In this document: piece after piece, positions 54,681 through 63,813 of the stretch
Numbering within the stretch: position 1 is the stretch's first letter
Layout of the letters: the number at the start of each line of letters is the position of its first letter
Assembly: GCF_022870865.1 (NCBI RefSeq)
Contig: NZ_CP091508.1
Span: 1,922,001 to 1,986,000 of the forward strand
Direction of reading: 5' to 3'
Length of the DNA: 64,000 bases
DNA from: Uruburuella testudinis
GTDB lineage: Bacteria; Pseudomonadota; Gammaproteobacteria; Burkholderiales; Neisseriaceae
Program-made: the position numbers and the translations under genes
Notes under the pieces: generated by a model
The model's input: only the letters and a program-made list of their open reading frames with translations
Database searches by the model: none
What the model was told of the DNA's origin: nothing

Positions 54681-56015
54681 ATGCCGCCTTTTATCTACAA
54701 ACCGGTCAACACCTACCGCCGCTGGTGGCGCTATCAGTTGTTCCGCCCTGATGCCACACTGCCGGCGCACACGCTCGATTGCCCCGAATGCGGACAACGG
54801 GTGGATTTGCCGCGCCTGCGCCAAGGGCAGGAAGCGCATTGCCCCAATTGCGGCTTCGAGCTGGTAGAGGTTGAAAAAAATCCGTATCTGGCGCCGCTGG
54901 CTTATGCGACAACCGCGCTGATTCTGATGGCGTGTGTTTACAGCATGATGTTTGTAACGGTGGAGCTGGGCAGCGTAACTGCGATTCTGTCGCTGCCTTC
55001 GATGTTGAAAACGCTGATTTTGCAGGATTTCGGTTTTTTGGCCGAAGTGATGTTTGTACTCACGTTCGGCACGCCGCTGTTGTTTTTGCTGCTGTGCCTG
55101 TATGTGTATACTGCGCTGGTGCGCAAAAAAATCTATCCCGGCCTGTTTTACGCCACACGCACGCTGGCGCGGCTGCGGCATTGGATTATGGTTGACGTGT
55201 TTTTTGTGTCGACGCTGGTGGCGTATATCAAGCTCTCGGCGGTGGCGCGGGTGGAGTTTGGCGCTGCATTCTGGCTGATGTTCGGCCTGGCGGTGATGCT
55301 GATCCGCACTTCGGTGTCGATTCCGCAGCACTGGGTGTATTACAAAATCCACCAGATTCGCGGCTATCGGGCGGTTCAGACGGCCTCAGACGATAAAATC
55401 TGTTGCAGCCGCTGTTTGTATTTCCGTGATAAAACGGAACACACCTGCGGCGTGTGCGGCTCAACGCTGTTTCGACGCCGCCCCAAAAGCCTGAGCATTT
55501 CGCTGGCCTTTTTGCTGGCGGCAGCAGTGCTGTATGTGCCGGCCAATGTGTTGCCGATTATGATTTCATCCAACCCGCTCAACACCGAAATCAGCACGAT
55601 TCTCAACGGCATCACATATATGTGGCGCGACGGCGACAAGCTGATTGCAGCGATTATTTTCAGCGCCAGCATTTTGGTGCCCACATTAAAAATCGCATCG
55701 ATGGGCTTTTTGATTACCTGCGCGAGCTTGCGCCCGCCGCTGGCCGCACACACATTGTCGCGCCTCTACCGGCTCACCGATGCGGTGGGGCGCTGGTCGA
55801 TGATTGATATTTTTGTGATTATTATTCTGATGAGCGCATTCCACACGCCGCTGGCGCGGGTAACGCCCGGCCCGGCTTCGCTTTATTTCTGCCTGGTGGT
55901 GCTGCTGACCATGCTTTCCGCTTATTTTTTCGATCCGCGCCTGATTTGGGATAAAGCGCGCTCATCGATGCCGTCTGAAAACATTTCCGCCATAAAGCCC
56001 GAATATGAACGATGA
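54681..56015 (+). CDS. pqiA: Paraquat-inducible protein A PqiA
   Basis: A 444-residue inner-membrane protein with two PqiA halves of four membrane segments each. Each half starts with a zinc ribbon: CPECGQ with CPNCGF (about 34-60) and CSRCLYF with CGVCGS (about 238-260). It works with PqiB and PqiC as an envelope lipid-transport bridge of the MCE type. An uptake sequence at 55377 is translated as VQTASD. The stop overlaps the pqiB start by 11 bp. A DUS lies just before the start. Confidence 0.9.
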   Translation: MPPFIYKPVNTYRRWWRYQLFRPDATLPAHTLDCPECGQRVDLPRLRQGQEAHCPNCGFELVEVEKNPYLAPLAYATTALILMACVYSMMFVTVELGSVTAILSLPSMLKTLILQDFGFLAEVMFVLTFGTPLLFLLLCLYVYTALVRKKIYPGLFYATRTLARLRHWIMVDVFFVSTLVAYIKLSAVARVEFGAAFWLMFGLAVMLIRTSVSIPQHWVYYKIHQIRGYRAVQTASDDKICCSRCLYFRDKTEHTCGVCGSTLFRRRPKSLSISLAFLLAAAVLYVPANVLPIMISSNPLNTEISTILNGITYMWRDGDKLIAAIIFSASILVPTLKIASMGFLITCASLRPPLAAHTLSRLYRLTDAVGRWSMIDIFVIIILMSAFHTPLARVTPGPASLYFCLVVLLTMLSAYFFDPRLIWDKARSSMPSENISAIKPEYER

Positions 56016-57654
56016 AACCAACCCGCCTTTAAAACCCGTGCCCGCCCGTGTGCAGAAAACCAATGTGTTTACCTCGGTGGTGTGGCTGATTCCGCTGATT
56101 GCGCTGATTGCCGGCGGCTGGCTGCTGATGCAGAACATCCGCAACACAGGCCCCGAAATCACGCTGTTGATGGACAGCGCCGAGGGCATTGAAGTGAATA
56201 ACACCGTAATCAGGGTATTGAGCGTCGATGTCGGCCGCGTAACCCGCATCAAGCTGCGCGAAGACCAAAAAGGCGTTGCCGTTACCGCACGCCTCAGCGC
56301 CGATGCCAAAGACCTGATGCGCGAAGACACCCAATTTTGGGTGGTGAAGCCGCGCATCGACCAAAGCGGCGTTACCGGGCTCAACACCTTGGTTTCGGGC
56401 TCTTATATCGCCTTTACCCCCGGCAAAAGCGAAGAAAGCCAAGACACCTTTACCGTGCTCGACATGCCGCCGATTGCCGCCATCGGCCAAAGCGGCCTGC
56501 GCCTGAAACTAGTGGGCAGCAACAACAAAATGCTCGGCGTGGGCAGCCCGGTGCTGTATGAAAACTTTACCGTCGGCCAAGTGGAAAGCGCCCGCTTCAA
56601 CCCCAAAAACGAAACGGTAGACTATACCATTTTCATCCAAAGCCCCAACGATAAGCTGGTGGGCGAAAACAGCCTGTTTTGGCTGGAAACCGGCATCAGC
56701 ATCCAAACCACCGGCAGCGGCATTGTGCTCGATTCAGCGCCCCTGCCCGCGCTGCTTTCCGGTGCCATCGCCTTTGGTTCGCCCATCAACGGCGAAAAAG
56801 GGCAACCCGTGGCCAACGAAAAAACCTTCGAGCTCTACAACAACCGCGCCCAAATCGACAATCTGCCCGGCGCACGCGCGCTTTATTACATAGCCTTTTT
56901 CAAACAAAGCGTGCGCGGGCTGGCCGCCGGAGCGCCGGTAGAATACAAAGGCATCAACATCGGCGCCGTGGCCGACGTGCCCTATTTCGCCCCCGACGAC
57001 AGCCTCAAGCTGCTGCAAAACGGCTGGATACCGGTGCGCATCCGCATCGAGCCTGCGCGTATGGAAATCAACGCCCGGCGCCAAAGCCGCGAACATTGGC
57101 AGCAGCAGTTTCAGACGGCCTTAAACCGCGGCCTCACCGCCACGCTGGCCAGCAACAATCTGGTGATCGGCAGCAAAATGATCGAGCTGGCCGAACAGCC
57201 CGGCAACAACACCGGCGGCACGCTGAAACCCTATCAGCAATATGCCGGCAACCCCGTCATCGCCACCCGCAGCGGCGGGCTGGACGAATTGCAGGCCCAG
57301 CTGAGCGACTTGCTCAACAAGTTCAACAAATTGCCGCTGGAAAAAACCGTGGGCGAATTAAACGCTTCATTACGTGAGCTGCAAACCACCCTACGCTCGG
57401 CCAACGCCCTGATCAACAAGCCGCAAACGCAGGGTATACCGCAAGAATTAAACCAAACGCTGGCCGAATTGCGCCAAACGCTCGCCGGTGTATCGCCGCA
57501 ATCACCGCTTTACAGCGACATCCAAACCACGCTGCAAAGCATCGACCAAACCCTGAAAAACGCGCAACCCGTGATCAACACCCTGAAAGAAAAGCCCAAT
57601 GCGCTGATTTTCAACAGCAATGTTCACGACCCGATACCGAAAGGAAACCGCTGA
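56005..57654 (+). CDS. pqiB: MCE-domain protein PqiB
   Basis: A 549-residue protein with one N-terminal membrane segment (TSVVWLIPLIALIAGGWLLM) and three MCE domains (about 45-140, 160-220 and 285-375), followed by a C-terminal helical region that forms the central needle of the hexamer in E. coli PqiB. GITVRVLSVDVG-like turns mark each MCE domain. It spans the periplasm and shuttles lipids between the membranes. It overlaps pqiA upstream by 11 bp and pqiC downstream by one base. An uptake sequence at 57110 is translated as FQTAL. Confidence 0.92.
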   Translation: MNDETNPPLKPVPARVQKTNVFTSVVWLIPLIALIAGGWLLMQNIRNTGPEITLLMDSAEGIEVNNTVIRVLSVDVGRVTRIKLREDQKGVAVTARLSADAKDLMREDTQFWVVKPRIDQSGVTGLNTLVSGSYIAFTPGKSEESQDTFTVLDMPPIAAIGQSGLRLKLVGSNNKMLGVGSPVLYENFTVGQVESARFNPKNETVDYTIFIQSPNDKLVGENSLFWLETGISIQTTGSGIVLDSAPLPALLSGAIAFGSPINGEKGQPVANEKTFELYNNRAQIDNLPGARALYYIAFFKQSVRGLAAGAPVEYKGINIGAVADVPYFAPDDSLKLLQNGWIPVRIRIEPARMEINARRQSREHWQQQFQTALNRGLTATLASNNLVIGSKMIELAEQPGNNTGGTLKPYQQYAGNPVIATRSGGLDELQAQLSDLLNKFNKLPLEKTVGELNASLRELQTTLRSANALINKPQTQGIPQELNQTLAELRQTLAGVSPQSPLYSDIQTTLQSIDQTLKNAQPVINTLKEKPNALIFNSNVHDPIPKGNR

Positions 57655-58181
57655 TGCGCCGATTGTTTTCCGCCTGCGCCGCTGCAAGCGCCCTTGCCGC
57701 ATGCAGCACCCCGCAAACCACGCAGTATTTCACCCTGCCCGACAGCCAATACAGCCTGCCCGCCCAACGCGGCAATGAAACTGCCGTACGCGTGATTTTA
57801 GCCGAACCGCTGGCCAACGGCGGCCTGGTATACCAAACCGATGCTTATCATGTGAATTTCGCCCGCAACCACCTTTGGGCCGGCGCACTCGATAACGCCT
57901 TGGCCGCCAGCTTCAGCAACAAGCTCAACCGTCTGAATCCGCACCGCCGCTTTATGCCCGCCAACCGCAGCAGCGCAGATGCGCCCACGCTGAAAATCTA
58001 TATGGAAGCCTTTCAAGGCAGCTATCAGGGGCAAACGCAAGTGCGCGGCTACGCTGTGTGGCCAAACGGCCAAGGCCGCAATTTCAATATCGATACCCCG
58101 CAACAAGGCGACGGCTATACCGCCATGGTGGAATCGCTGGATGCGGGCGTGAATGCCGCGGCGGCGGCCATCTCCGAATAG
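57654..58181 (+). CDS. pqiC: Outer-membrane lipoprotein PqiC
   Basis: A 175-residue lipoprotein of the ABC-transport auxiliary family (DUF330). The signal RLFSACAAASALAAC ends at a lipobox LAAC; the mature part has YFTLPDSQYSLPAQRG and VRVILAEPLANGGLVYQTDAY, the family opening. It anchors the PqiB needle at the outer membrane. The ATG overlaps the pqiB stop (TGATG). Confidence 0.9.
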   Translation: MRRLFSACAAASALAACSTPQTTQYFTLPDSQYSLPAQRGNETAVRVILAEPLANGGLVYQTDAYHVNFARNHLWAGALDNALAASFSNKLNRLNPHRRFMPANRSSADAPTLKIYMEAFQGSYQGQTQVRGYAVWPNGQGRNFNIDTPQQGDGYTAMVESLDAGVNAAAAAISE

Positions 58182-58204
58182 ATGGCCCATGCCATAATCT
58201 TTGC

Positions 58205-58237
58205 TGCCGTCTGAAACACAACCGTTCAGACGGCCTG
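58205..58237. terminator. pqiABC terminator (DUS pair)
   Basis: TGCCGTCTGAAAC and GTTCAGACGGCC pair around a few bases, 24 bp past pqiC. Confidence 0.75.
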
Positions 58238-58269
58238 TCAAACCGATTCACAAAAGTAAGCTGAACCAC

Positions 58270-58944
58270 ATGAACAAACACCCGCTCACCCTGGCCGGCA
58301 AAAACGCAGCCGTTTACACCTCTGCCAACCACCGGCCTGATCATCCGCTGGTGGTGACATTTCCCGAGCCCGATGAAGCCGATGCCCTGGTTGCGCTGCT
58401 GCCCGAGGGGGTAACGCTGCTGGCGGTAGCAGAGCCGGATTGGGAAACGGCATTTACGCCCTGGCCTGCTCCGCGCGCCTTTAAAAACGGTGCCGATTTC
58501 AGCGGCGGCGCGGCGGATTATCTGCAAATTTTGAATCATACGATATTGCCCGAAACCGAAGCCGCATTGGGTCTGCAACCCGTGTGGCGTGGGCTGGCGG
58601 GCTATTCGCTGGCCGGTTTGTTTGCCCTTTATGCCGCCTGCAACAGCCCCACATTCCGGCGCATCGCTTCGGTGTCGGGCTCGCTTTGGTTTGACGGCTG
58701 GCCTGACTATATGCGCAAACACATTCCGCAGCCGCTGCCCGAATGCGCTTATTTTTCTATCGGCGACACCGAAAAAAACAGCAAAAACCCACGCATGGCC
58801 GTAGTGGAAACACATACCCGCGAGGCTGAAATGTTATGGCGGCAAGCCGGTGTTAAAACCGGGTTTAAGCTCAATAGTGGCGGCCATTTTCAAAATGTAC
58901 CCGAGCGCACCGCCGAAGCAATTGCTTTTTTGGTGCAAGCATAA
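58270..58944 (+). CDS. Alpha/beta-hydrolase fold esterase (IroE/Fes-like)
   Basis: A 224-residue hydrolase of the esterase D/siderophore-hydrolase group. The nucleophile elbow is GYSLAG, followed by SVSGSLWFDGW, and the acid and His are probably in FSIGDTEKN and GGHFQNV. The start at 58270 excludes a DUS-containing extension. Relatives cleave enterobactin-type esters, which would fit the FetA receptor in this window, but the genes are 54 kb apart and the substrate is uncertain. No signal peptide is seen. The upstream stretch carries one arm of the Correia-like element (CACAAAAGTAAGCTGAA). Confidence 0.75.
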   Translation: MNKHPLTLAGKNAAVYTSANHRPDHPLVVTFPEPDEADALVALLPEGVTLLAVAEPDWETAFTPWPAPRAFKNGADFSGGAADYLQILNHTILPETEAALGLQPVWRGLAGYSLAGLFALYAACNSPTFRRIASVSGSLWFDGWPDYMRKHIPQPLPECAYFSIGDTEKNSKNPRMAVVETHTREAEMLWRQAGVKTGFKLNSGGHFQNVPERTAEAIAFLVQA

Positions 58945-59031
58945 TGCCAAACCGCAGCGCACCCACAGATTGCACACTGATGCCCATTTCAAATTTCTGA
59001 AACCCGCTTATTTATATCATCATTAAGCCTG

Positions 59032-59069
59032 AGGCCGTCTGAAACCGCGCTATGCATTCAGACGGCCTT
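59032..59069. terminator. DUS-pair terminator after the esterase gene
   Basis: AGGCCGTCTGAAAC and TTCAGACGGCCTT flank a twelve-base loop. Confidence 0.6.
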
Positions 59070-59172
59070 GATTCGGTATACCTATGCCGGCGAATCGTTA
59101 CGCTGTTATCTGTTTACCGGCATTCATATTCTTTGCAACCGCTATTTACAGCCTTCCCGCACCGTTTTACAT

Positions 59173-59335
59173 TAGGGTGTCCTGATGTGTCGATTTACGG
59201 GTGCTTTTTGTTCCTGAACACACATCTGCTGCGTTAAAAAGCCTCGCAAGATGCCCTTCTTGCTGCGTTTTTTGCCTGGCACCTGCATATTTAGGAACAA
59301 AAATCCCTCCATAAACAACACATCAGGACACCCTA
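59173..59335. mobile_element. MITE-like palindromic repeat, copy 9
   Basis: Begins TAGGGTGTCCTGATGTG and ends TCAGGACACCCTA, with type A arms (ACGGGTGCTTTTTGTTCC and GGAACAAAAATCCC). A further fused end GGGCATCCCCTAACG follows. The rest of the 58945-59381 gap shows only the terminator above. Confidence 0.85.
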
Positions 59336-59381
59336 GGGCATCCCCTAACGCCAAACACAATAAAAACACAGGAAGCCGCGC

Positions 59382-61190
59382 ATGGACCGTTTCGATTTCA
59401 ACTACCCGCCCTATAATTTTTTAGACGGCCGCCAGCGTGCCGCACTGCAAAAATCGGTGGATATTGCCTTTTTCCACGATGGTGAAACCCTGATCCGGCC
59501 GCAACAGCCGATCGAGCATTTATATGTGGTTATCAAAGGCTTGGTCAAAGAAAGCGGCGGCGACGGCGAAGTGTTGGCACTTTACCGCGAACACGACACT
59601 TTTGAAGCGCGGGCGCTGGTAGAAGGGTGCAGCCATCATGAGTTTGTGGTCGAAGAAGAAGCGCTGGTCTACACCATACCCAAGGCCACCGTCTTGCAGC
59701 TGATGGAAGACAACCCGCGTTTCGGCGCCTATTTCTACGCCAGCGTGGCCGAAAAGCTGTCCAGCCATTCGGTCGACCGCAACGAACACGAATTTGAAAG
59801 CCTGTTTACCGCCAAAGTGCGCGATGCCTACCGCCAAAACACCGTCTGGCTTGACGGCAGCGCCAGCATTCTCGATGCCGCACAAACCATGAAAGCGCAC
59901 AAAACCAAAACTGTGCTTATCCGCCATCAGGGCAAAGTGGGGCTGTTTACCGAATCGGCGTTTCGCGATATTGTGATTGCCGGCGCCGCCACTGCCACGC
60001 CGGTTTACCAATGGTCGCCTTTCGAGCTGATTGCCGTCGACATTGAAGATTTCGTCTTCAATGCCCTGCTGCGCATGACCCAATTCAACATCCAGCGCGT
60101 GATTGTTACCGAGCAGGGCGAGCCTGTCGGCGCACTGGAGCAAATCGATGTGCTGGCTTATTTTTCCAACCACACCCATTTGGTCGCCCAACGCCTCGAC
60201 CGCGCCCAAAGCATTGACGAATTGGTGGAAATCGCCGCCCAAATGACCGATTCGATTCAAATATTGCGCAACAACGGCGTGCGCGCACCGCAATTGGCAC
60301 AATTGATGCAAGTGCTCAACAGCAGCTTGTTTGAAAAAGTGTGGCGCCTGCTGGCACCGCCCGAGCTGTATGACAACGCCTGCCTGATTGTGATGGGCTC
60401 CGAAGGGCGGGGCGAGCAGATTTTAAAAACCGATCAGGATAACGCCCTGATTTTGAGCGAAAATGCCGATATCGAGCTGGCCGCCGCCACAGCCGCGCAA
60501 TTTTCCGCCACCCTCGAGCGTTTGGGCTATCCGCCCTGCCCCGGCAAAATCATGGTCAACAACCCGGCCTGGCGCAAAACCCTGCCCGAGTTCAAAAAAA
60601 TGGTCAGCAGCTGGTGCTATTCGCCCGGCCCCGAATCGATGATGAATCTGGCGATTTTTATTGATGCCAAAGCCGTTGCCGGCGACGAGGGCCTGCTCGA
60701 AACCGTGAAAACCCATTTGCAAAAAACCATGAGCAACGATGCCGGCATGCTGATGGCGTTTGCCCGCGCGGTAGAATTGTTTGACGGCCACAGCAAGGGC
60801 TTTTTCACGCAGCTGCTGCGGCGCGGCCAGAGTGAAAAAATGGACATCAAAAAAATGGGCATCTTCCCGGTGGTGCACGGCATCCGCGCCTTAAGCCTGG
60901 AAGCACGCATCGAAGACACCAATTCGTTCGACCGCCTGCACAATCTGGTGCAAGCCGGCATCATCGACAGGCAGTTGGGCGAAGACACCGCCGAGGCTTT
61001 GGGCTATCTGATGGATTTGCGCCTGAAAGCCGGCTTGAGCGCGCTCAACAGCCCGATGCCGTCTGAACCCAACCAAATCGACATGCACAGCCTTTCCACA
61101 CTTGAGCGTGATTTGCTCAAAGATGCGCTGCAAGTGGTGAAGCGGTTTAAAAGCATGGTGCGCCATCATTTCCATTTGGGGGTGGGCTGA
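59382..61190 (+). CDS. cNMP-binding/CBS/DUF294 nucleotidyltransferase-like protein
   Basis: A 602-residue cytoplasmic protein. Residues 1-130 form a cyclic-nucleotide-binding fold, 150-280 a pair of CBS domains, and 290-595 the DUF294 nucleotidyltransferase-like part (MGSEGRGEQILKTDQDNALI, the GS...D-x-D signature for a NTP-transfer site). Proteins of this layout are thought to be signalling adenylyl- or uridylyltransferases of the GlnD type, but none has a settled role. The ATG of a DEDDh exonuclease gene overlaps the stop. This pairing of DUF294 and a DnaQ-like exonuclease is common in Proteobacteria and is unexplained. Confidence 0.85.
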   Translation: MDRFDFNYPPYNFLDGRQRAALQKSVDIAFFHDGETLIRPQQPIEHLYVVIKGLVKESGGDGEVLALYREHDTFEARALVEGCSHHEFVVEEEALVYTIPKATVLQLMEDNPRFGAYFYASVAEKLSSHSVDRNEHEFESLFTAKVRDAYRQNTVWLDGSASILDAAQTMKAHKTKTVLIRHQGKVGLFTESAFRDIVIAGAATATPVYQWSPFELIAVDIEDFVFNALLRMTQFNIQRVIVTEQGEPVGALEQIDVLAYFSNHTHLVAQRLDRAQSIDELVEIAAQMTDSIQILRNNGVRAPQLAQLMQVLNSSLFEKVWRLLAPPELYDNACLIVMGSEGRGEQILKTDQDNALILSENADIELAAATAAQFSATLERLGYPPCPGKIMVNNPAWRKTLPEFKKMVSSWCYSPGPESMMNLAIFIDAKAVAGDEGLLETVKTHLQKTMSNDAGMLMAFARAVELFDGHSKGFFTQLLRRGQSEKMDIKKMGIFPVVHGIRALSLEARIEDTNSFDRLHNLVQAGIIDRQLGEDTAEALGYLMDLRLKAGLSALNSPMPSEPNQIDMHSLSTLERDLLKDALQVVKRFKSMVRHHFHLGVG

Positions 61191-61801
61191 TGTTCGAACG
61201 TTTTTTCCGCAACCGCGAACGCAAAAAACTCACCGAGCCGGCCTATGACGTGCTTTACGAAACGCATCCCGACGAAATGGTCAGCTTCGATTGCGAAACC
61301 ACCAGCCTCGATGTGAAAGAAGCCGAAATCATTTCTATTGGTGCGGTTAAAATCCGCGGCCGCAAAATACTCACCAGCGAATCGTTTTACGTATTGGTCA
61401 AACCCGAAGGCATGATGGAAGCGGCCAACGTTACCATTCACGGCCTGCGCCCGAAAGACCTTTCAGACGGCATTCCCGTAGAAGACGCCATTCGGCAGTT
61501 TCTCGATTTTACCGGCGGCCGGTCGCTGGTGGGCTATTATCTGGAATACGATGTGGCCATGATCAACAAATTTCTCAAGCCGATGCTGGGCATCAAACTG
61601 CCCAACCCGCAAACCGACGTTTCCAGCCTCTATTACCGCCAGGAAGTTACCCGCACCATACACAACGCCTATATCGACCTGCGCATGGCCACCATGGTTA
61701 AAAAACTCGGCATCCCCGACCTGCCCCGCCACGATGCGCTGAACGATTCCATCAATGTTGCCATGATGTATCTGGCTTTACAGGCACGCAGCAGGCGTTA
61801 A
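61190..61801 (+). CDS. DEDDh 3'-5' exonuclease (DnaQ-like)
   Basis: A 203-residue single-domain exonuclease. ExoI motif is D34-x-E36 in SFDCETTSLD, ExoII GYYLEYDVAM and ExoIII RHDALNDS (His and Asp). It resembles the proofreading subunit but lacks a polymerase-binding tail, as in proteins that accompany DUF294 genes. Its ATG overlaps the DUF294 stop (TGATG), so the two are coupled. The uptake sequence at 61462 is translated as SDGI. Confidence 0.85.
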   Translation: MFERFFRNRERKKLTEPAYDVLYETHPDEMVSFDCETTSLDVKEAEIISIGAVKIRGRKILTSESFYVLVKPEGMMEAANVTIHGLRPKDLSDGIPVEDAIRQFLDFTGGRSLVGYYLEYDVAMINKFLKPMLGIKLPNPQTDVSSLYYRQEVTRTIHNAYIDLRMATMVKKLGIPDLPRHDALNDSINVAMMYLALQARSRR

Positions 61802-61821
61802 GCCCGGAAAAGCACAGCACC

Positions 61822-62150
61822 GGGCGCCCTGATGTATCGTTTATGAGAGGATTTTTATTCCTGGAAATGCAGCAAGTGCAGCAAGTGTAAATCGGATATT
61901 GGTATCCGACCAATGGTTCGATATTCTTGTGACGCCAAATGATTTTGGCCGTCTGAAAAATGTCGGATTTGAGAATATGATCTACAGGGCATATCGTGTG
62001 GGTTCTGCTCACAAAACACGCACATGCAAAGGCCGTCTGAACAAAATGCTTTCAGACGGCCTTTTATTTGTTTCCAGAATTATGCCGATTCAAAAAAACA
62101 CCCAAATATGTTGGTTCGGCTTTCCCCAATCGACACATCAGAACACCCTA
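61822..62150. mobile_element. Interrupted MITE copy 10
   Basis: A left end (GGGCGCCCTGATGTATCG, type A arm to about 61888) and a right end (CGACACATCAGAACACCCTA, 62131-62150) are in the right order to be one element. Between them lie about 240 bp of unrelated sequence, including the 61895 repeat and a DUS-pair terminator (62028-62066). Confidence 0.55.
61895..62030. repeat. Repeat pair member, homologous to 17339-17470
   Basis: GGTATCCGACCAATGGTTCG then ATATTCTTGTGACGCC and GTGTGGGTTCTGCTCACAAA are the forward-strand counterpart of the region at 17339. Neither copy has a start codon with ribosome-binding site. Confidence 0.55.
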
Positions 62151-62311
62151 GGGTGTCCGGACAATTTGTTTATGAGGGGATTTTTGTTCCTGAAAATGCA
62201 GATGCCGGGCAAAAAACGCAGCAAGATTGGACATCTTGCGAGGCTTTTTAACGCAGCAGATGCATTTTCAGGGGCAAAAGCACCCGTAAATCGAATTGTC
62301 CGGACACCCTA
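62149..62311. mobile_element. MITE-like palindromic repeat, copy 11
   Basis: Begins TAGGGTGTCCGGACAATTTG and ends TTGTCCGGACACCCTA, type A arms. It overlaps the right end of the interrupted copy by two bases (CCCTAGGG), so the two elements are head to tail. Confidence 0.85.
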
Positions 62312-62502
62312 ATCCTTCCGGCGTAAGCCGCCCACTCTTTCTAACTAAACTTCCCTATGCCGATTATTCCTTATCCGCCGTGCTTTATGCCGATATTAAA
62401 GCCATGCCGGCAGGCGTAAGGTTGCACTGTAAAAATTTATTTACTTTAAACGGCCGCATTTTGTTAAGAAATGTATGCCGGCAACGTTTAAGGAACCGCA
62501 TA

Positions 62503-63750
62503 ATGGCTTCTCAAAAATACAAACAATATTCCGTGCTTTTTTCCAGCACCCTATCCTTCACCGTCTGTTTTATGATTTGGATGATGCTGGCGGTGGTGGG
62601 CATTCCGATTAAAAACGAATTGGGCTTGAGCGAAACCGAATTCGGCATTCTCGCCGCCACGCCGGTACTCTCCGGCTCGCTTATCCGCGTGCCGCTGGGC
62701 ATTTGGACCGACCGTTTCGGCGGCCGTATTGTGCTGTTTTTGCTGATGCTGGCCTGCGTGCCGGCTATTTTCATGATGCAGTATGCCAGCCATTTCTGGC
62801 ATTTTCTGGTTATCGGCCTGGTGATGGGGCTGGCCGGCGGCTCGTTTTCGGTGGGCACGCCTTATGTGGCACGCTGGTTCCCCAAACACCAGCAGGGGCT
62901 GGCGATGGGTATTTTCGGCGCCGGCAATGCCGGTTCGGCCGTCAATAAATTTGTGGCGCCGGCACTGATTGCCTACGGCACTTGGCATTTTGTGCCGACT
63001 GTATATGCCGCCGTAATGCTCGGCACTGCGCTTTTGTTTTGGTTTACCTCCTACAGCGACCCCGCCCATAAAGTGCCCTCATCAGTTACCCTCGGCGAGC
63101 AATTGGCCTTGCTAAAAGACCCCGGCGTGCTGCGTTACAGCCAGCTTTATTCGGTGGTGTTCGGCGGCTATGTGGGGCTGGCTTTGTGGATGACCAAATA
63201 TTATGTCGGCGAATATGGCCTGAGCCTGCAAACCGCAGCTTTTCTGGCAGCCTGTTTTTCGCTGCCCGGCGGCGTGTTGCGTGCCTTCGGCGGCTGGCTG
63301 TCCGACAAATTCGGCGCTTATAAAGTAACCTGGGCGGTGATGTGGGTGTGTTGGGTGTGTTTCTTTATCCTCTCTTATCCGCAAACACAATTACACATTC
63401 AAACCACCGACGGCGGCACCACTGCACTGCACCTCGGCCTGAACGTTACCGTGTTCACCATTCTGATGTTTACTGTCGGCGTGGCCATGGCGGTGGGCAA
63501 AGCTTCGGTATTTAAATTTGTGGCCGATGATTATCCCGCCAATATCGGTGCGGTATCGGGCATTGTCGGCCTGGCCGGCGGCTTGGGCGGCTTTTTGCTG
63601 CCGATTATGTTCGGCGCGCTGGAAGACATCACCGGCATCCGCTCCACCAGCTTTATGCTGCTCTACGGCACGGTGTGCGTCTCTTTGGTGTGGATGCATT
63701 TTTCTATGAAAGCCAAACGCACCGACAACACGCCCGCCCGGCAAGCCTAA
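62503..63750 (+). CDS. narK: NarK-type nitrate/nitrite transporter (first of two)
   Basis: A 415-residue MFS protein of the nitrate/nitrite porter family with 12 predicted membrane segments. The family signature is seen in GLAGGSFSVGTPYVARWFP with the conserved Arg, and VGIPIKNELGLSETEFG opens the protein. AAGGAACCGCATA precedes the ATG at 62503; an upstream open frame back to 62296 is a readthrough of the MITE and is rejected. NarK1-type proteins couple nitrate entry to protons. A second narK starts 63 bp later, so the two form an operon that often continues into narGHJI. Confidence 0.88.
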   Translation: MASQKYKQYSVLFSSTLSFTVCFMIWMMLAVVGIPIKNELGLSETEFGILAATPVLSGSLIRVPLGIWTDRFGGRIVLFLLMLACVPAIFMMQYASHFWHFLVIGLVMGLAGGSFSVGTPYVARWFPKHQQGLAMGIFGAGNAGSAVNKFVAPALIAYGTWHFVPTVYAAVMLGTALLFWFTSYSDPAHKVPSSVTLGEQLALLKDPGVLRYSQLYSVVFGGYVGLALWMTKYYVGEYGLSLQTAAFLAACFSLPGGVLRAFGGWLSDKFGAYKVTWAVMWVCWVCFFILSYPQTQLHIQTTDGGTTALHLGLNVTVFTILMFTVGVAMAVGKASVFKFVADDYPANIGAVSGIVGLAGGLGGFLLPIMFGALEDITGIRSTSFMLLYGTVCVSLVWMHFSMKAKRTDNTPARQA

Positions 63751-63755
63751 CCTTT

Positions 63756-63795
63756 TTTCAGACGGCCTGAAAGATTTACCCGGGCCGTCTGAAAG
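63756..63795. other. Two uptake sequences in outward orientation between the narK genes
   Basis: TTTCAGACGGCCT and GGGCCGTCTGAAAG form a pair in the reverse arrangement to most terminators here; it may attenuate the second gene. Confidence 0.45.
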
Positions 63796-63813
63796 CATTT
63801 TCGGAGAACACAC

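Noticed and set aside
62296..62502. Extension of narK upstream to 62296
   Set aside because: The extension runs through the end of a MITE and lacks membrane-protein character; a good ribosome site precedes 62503.
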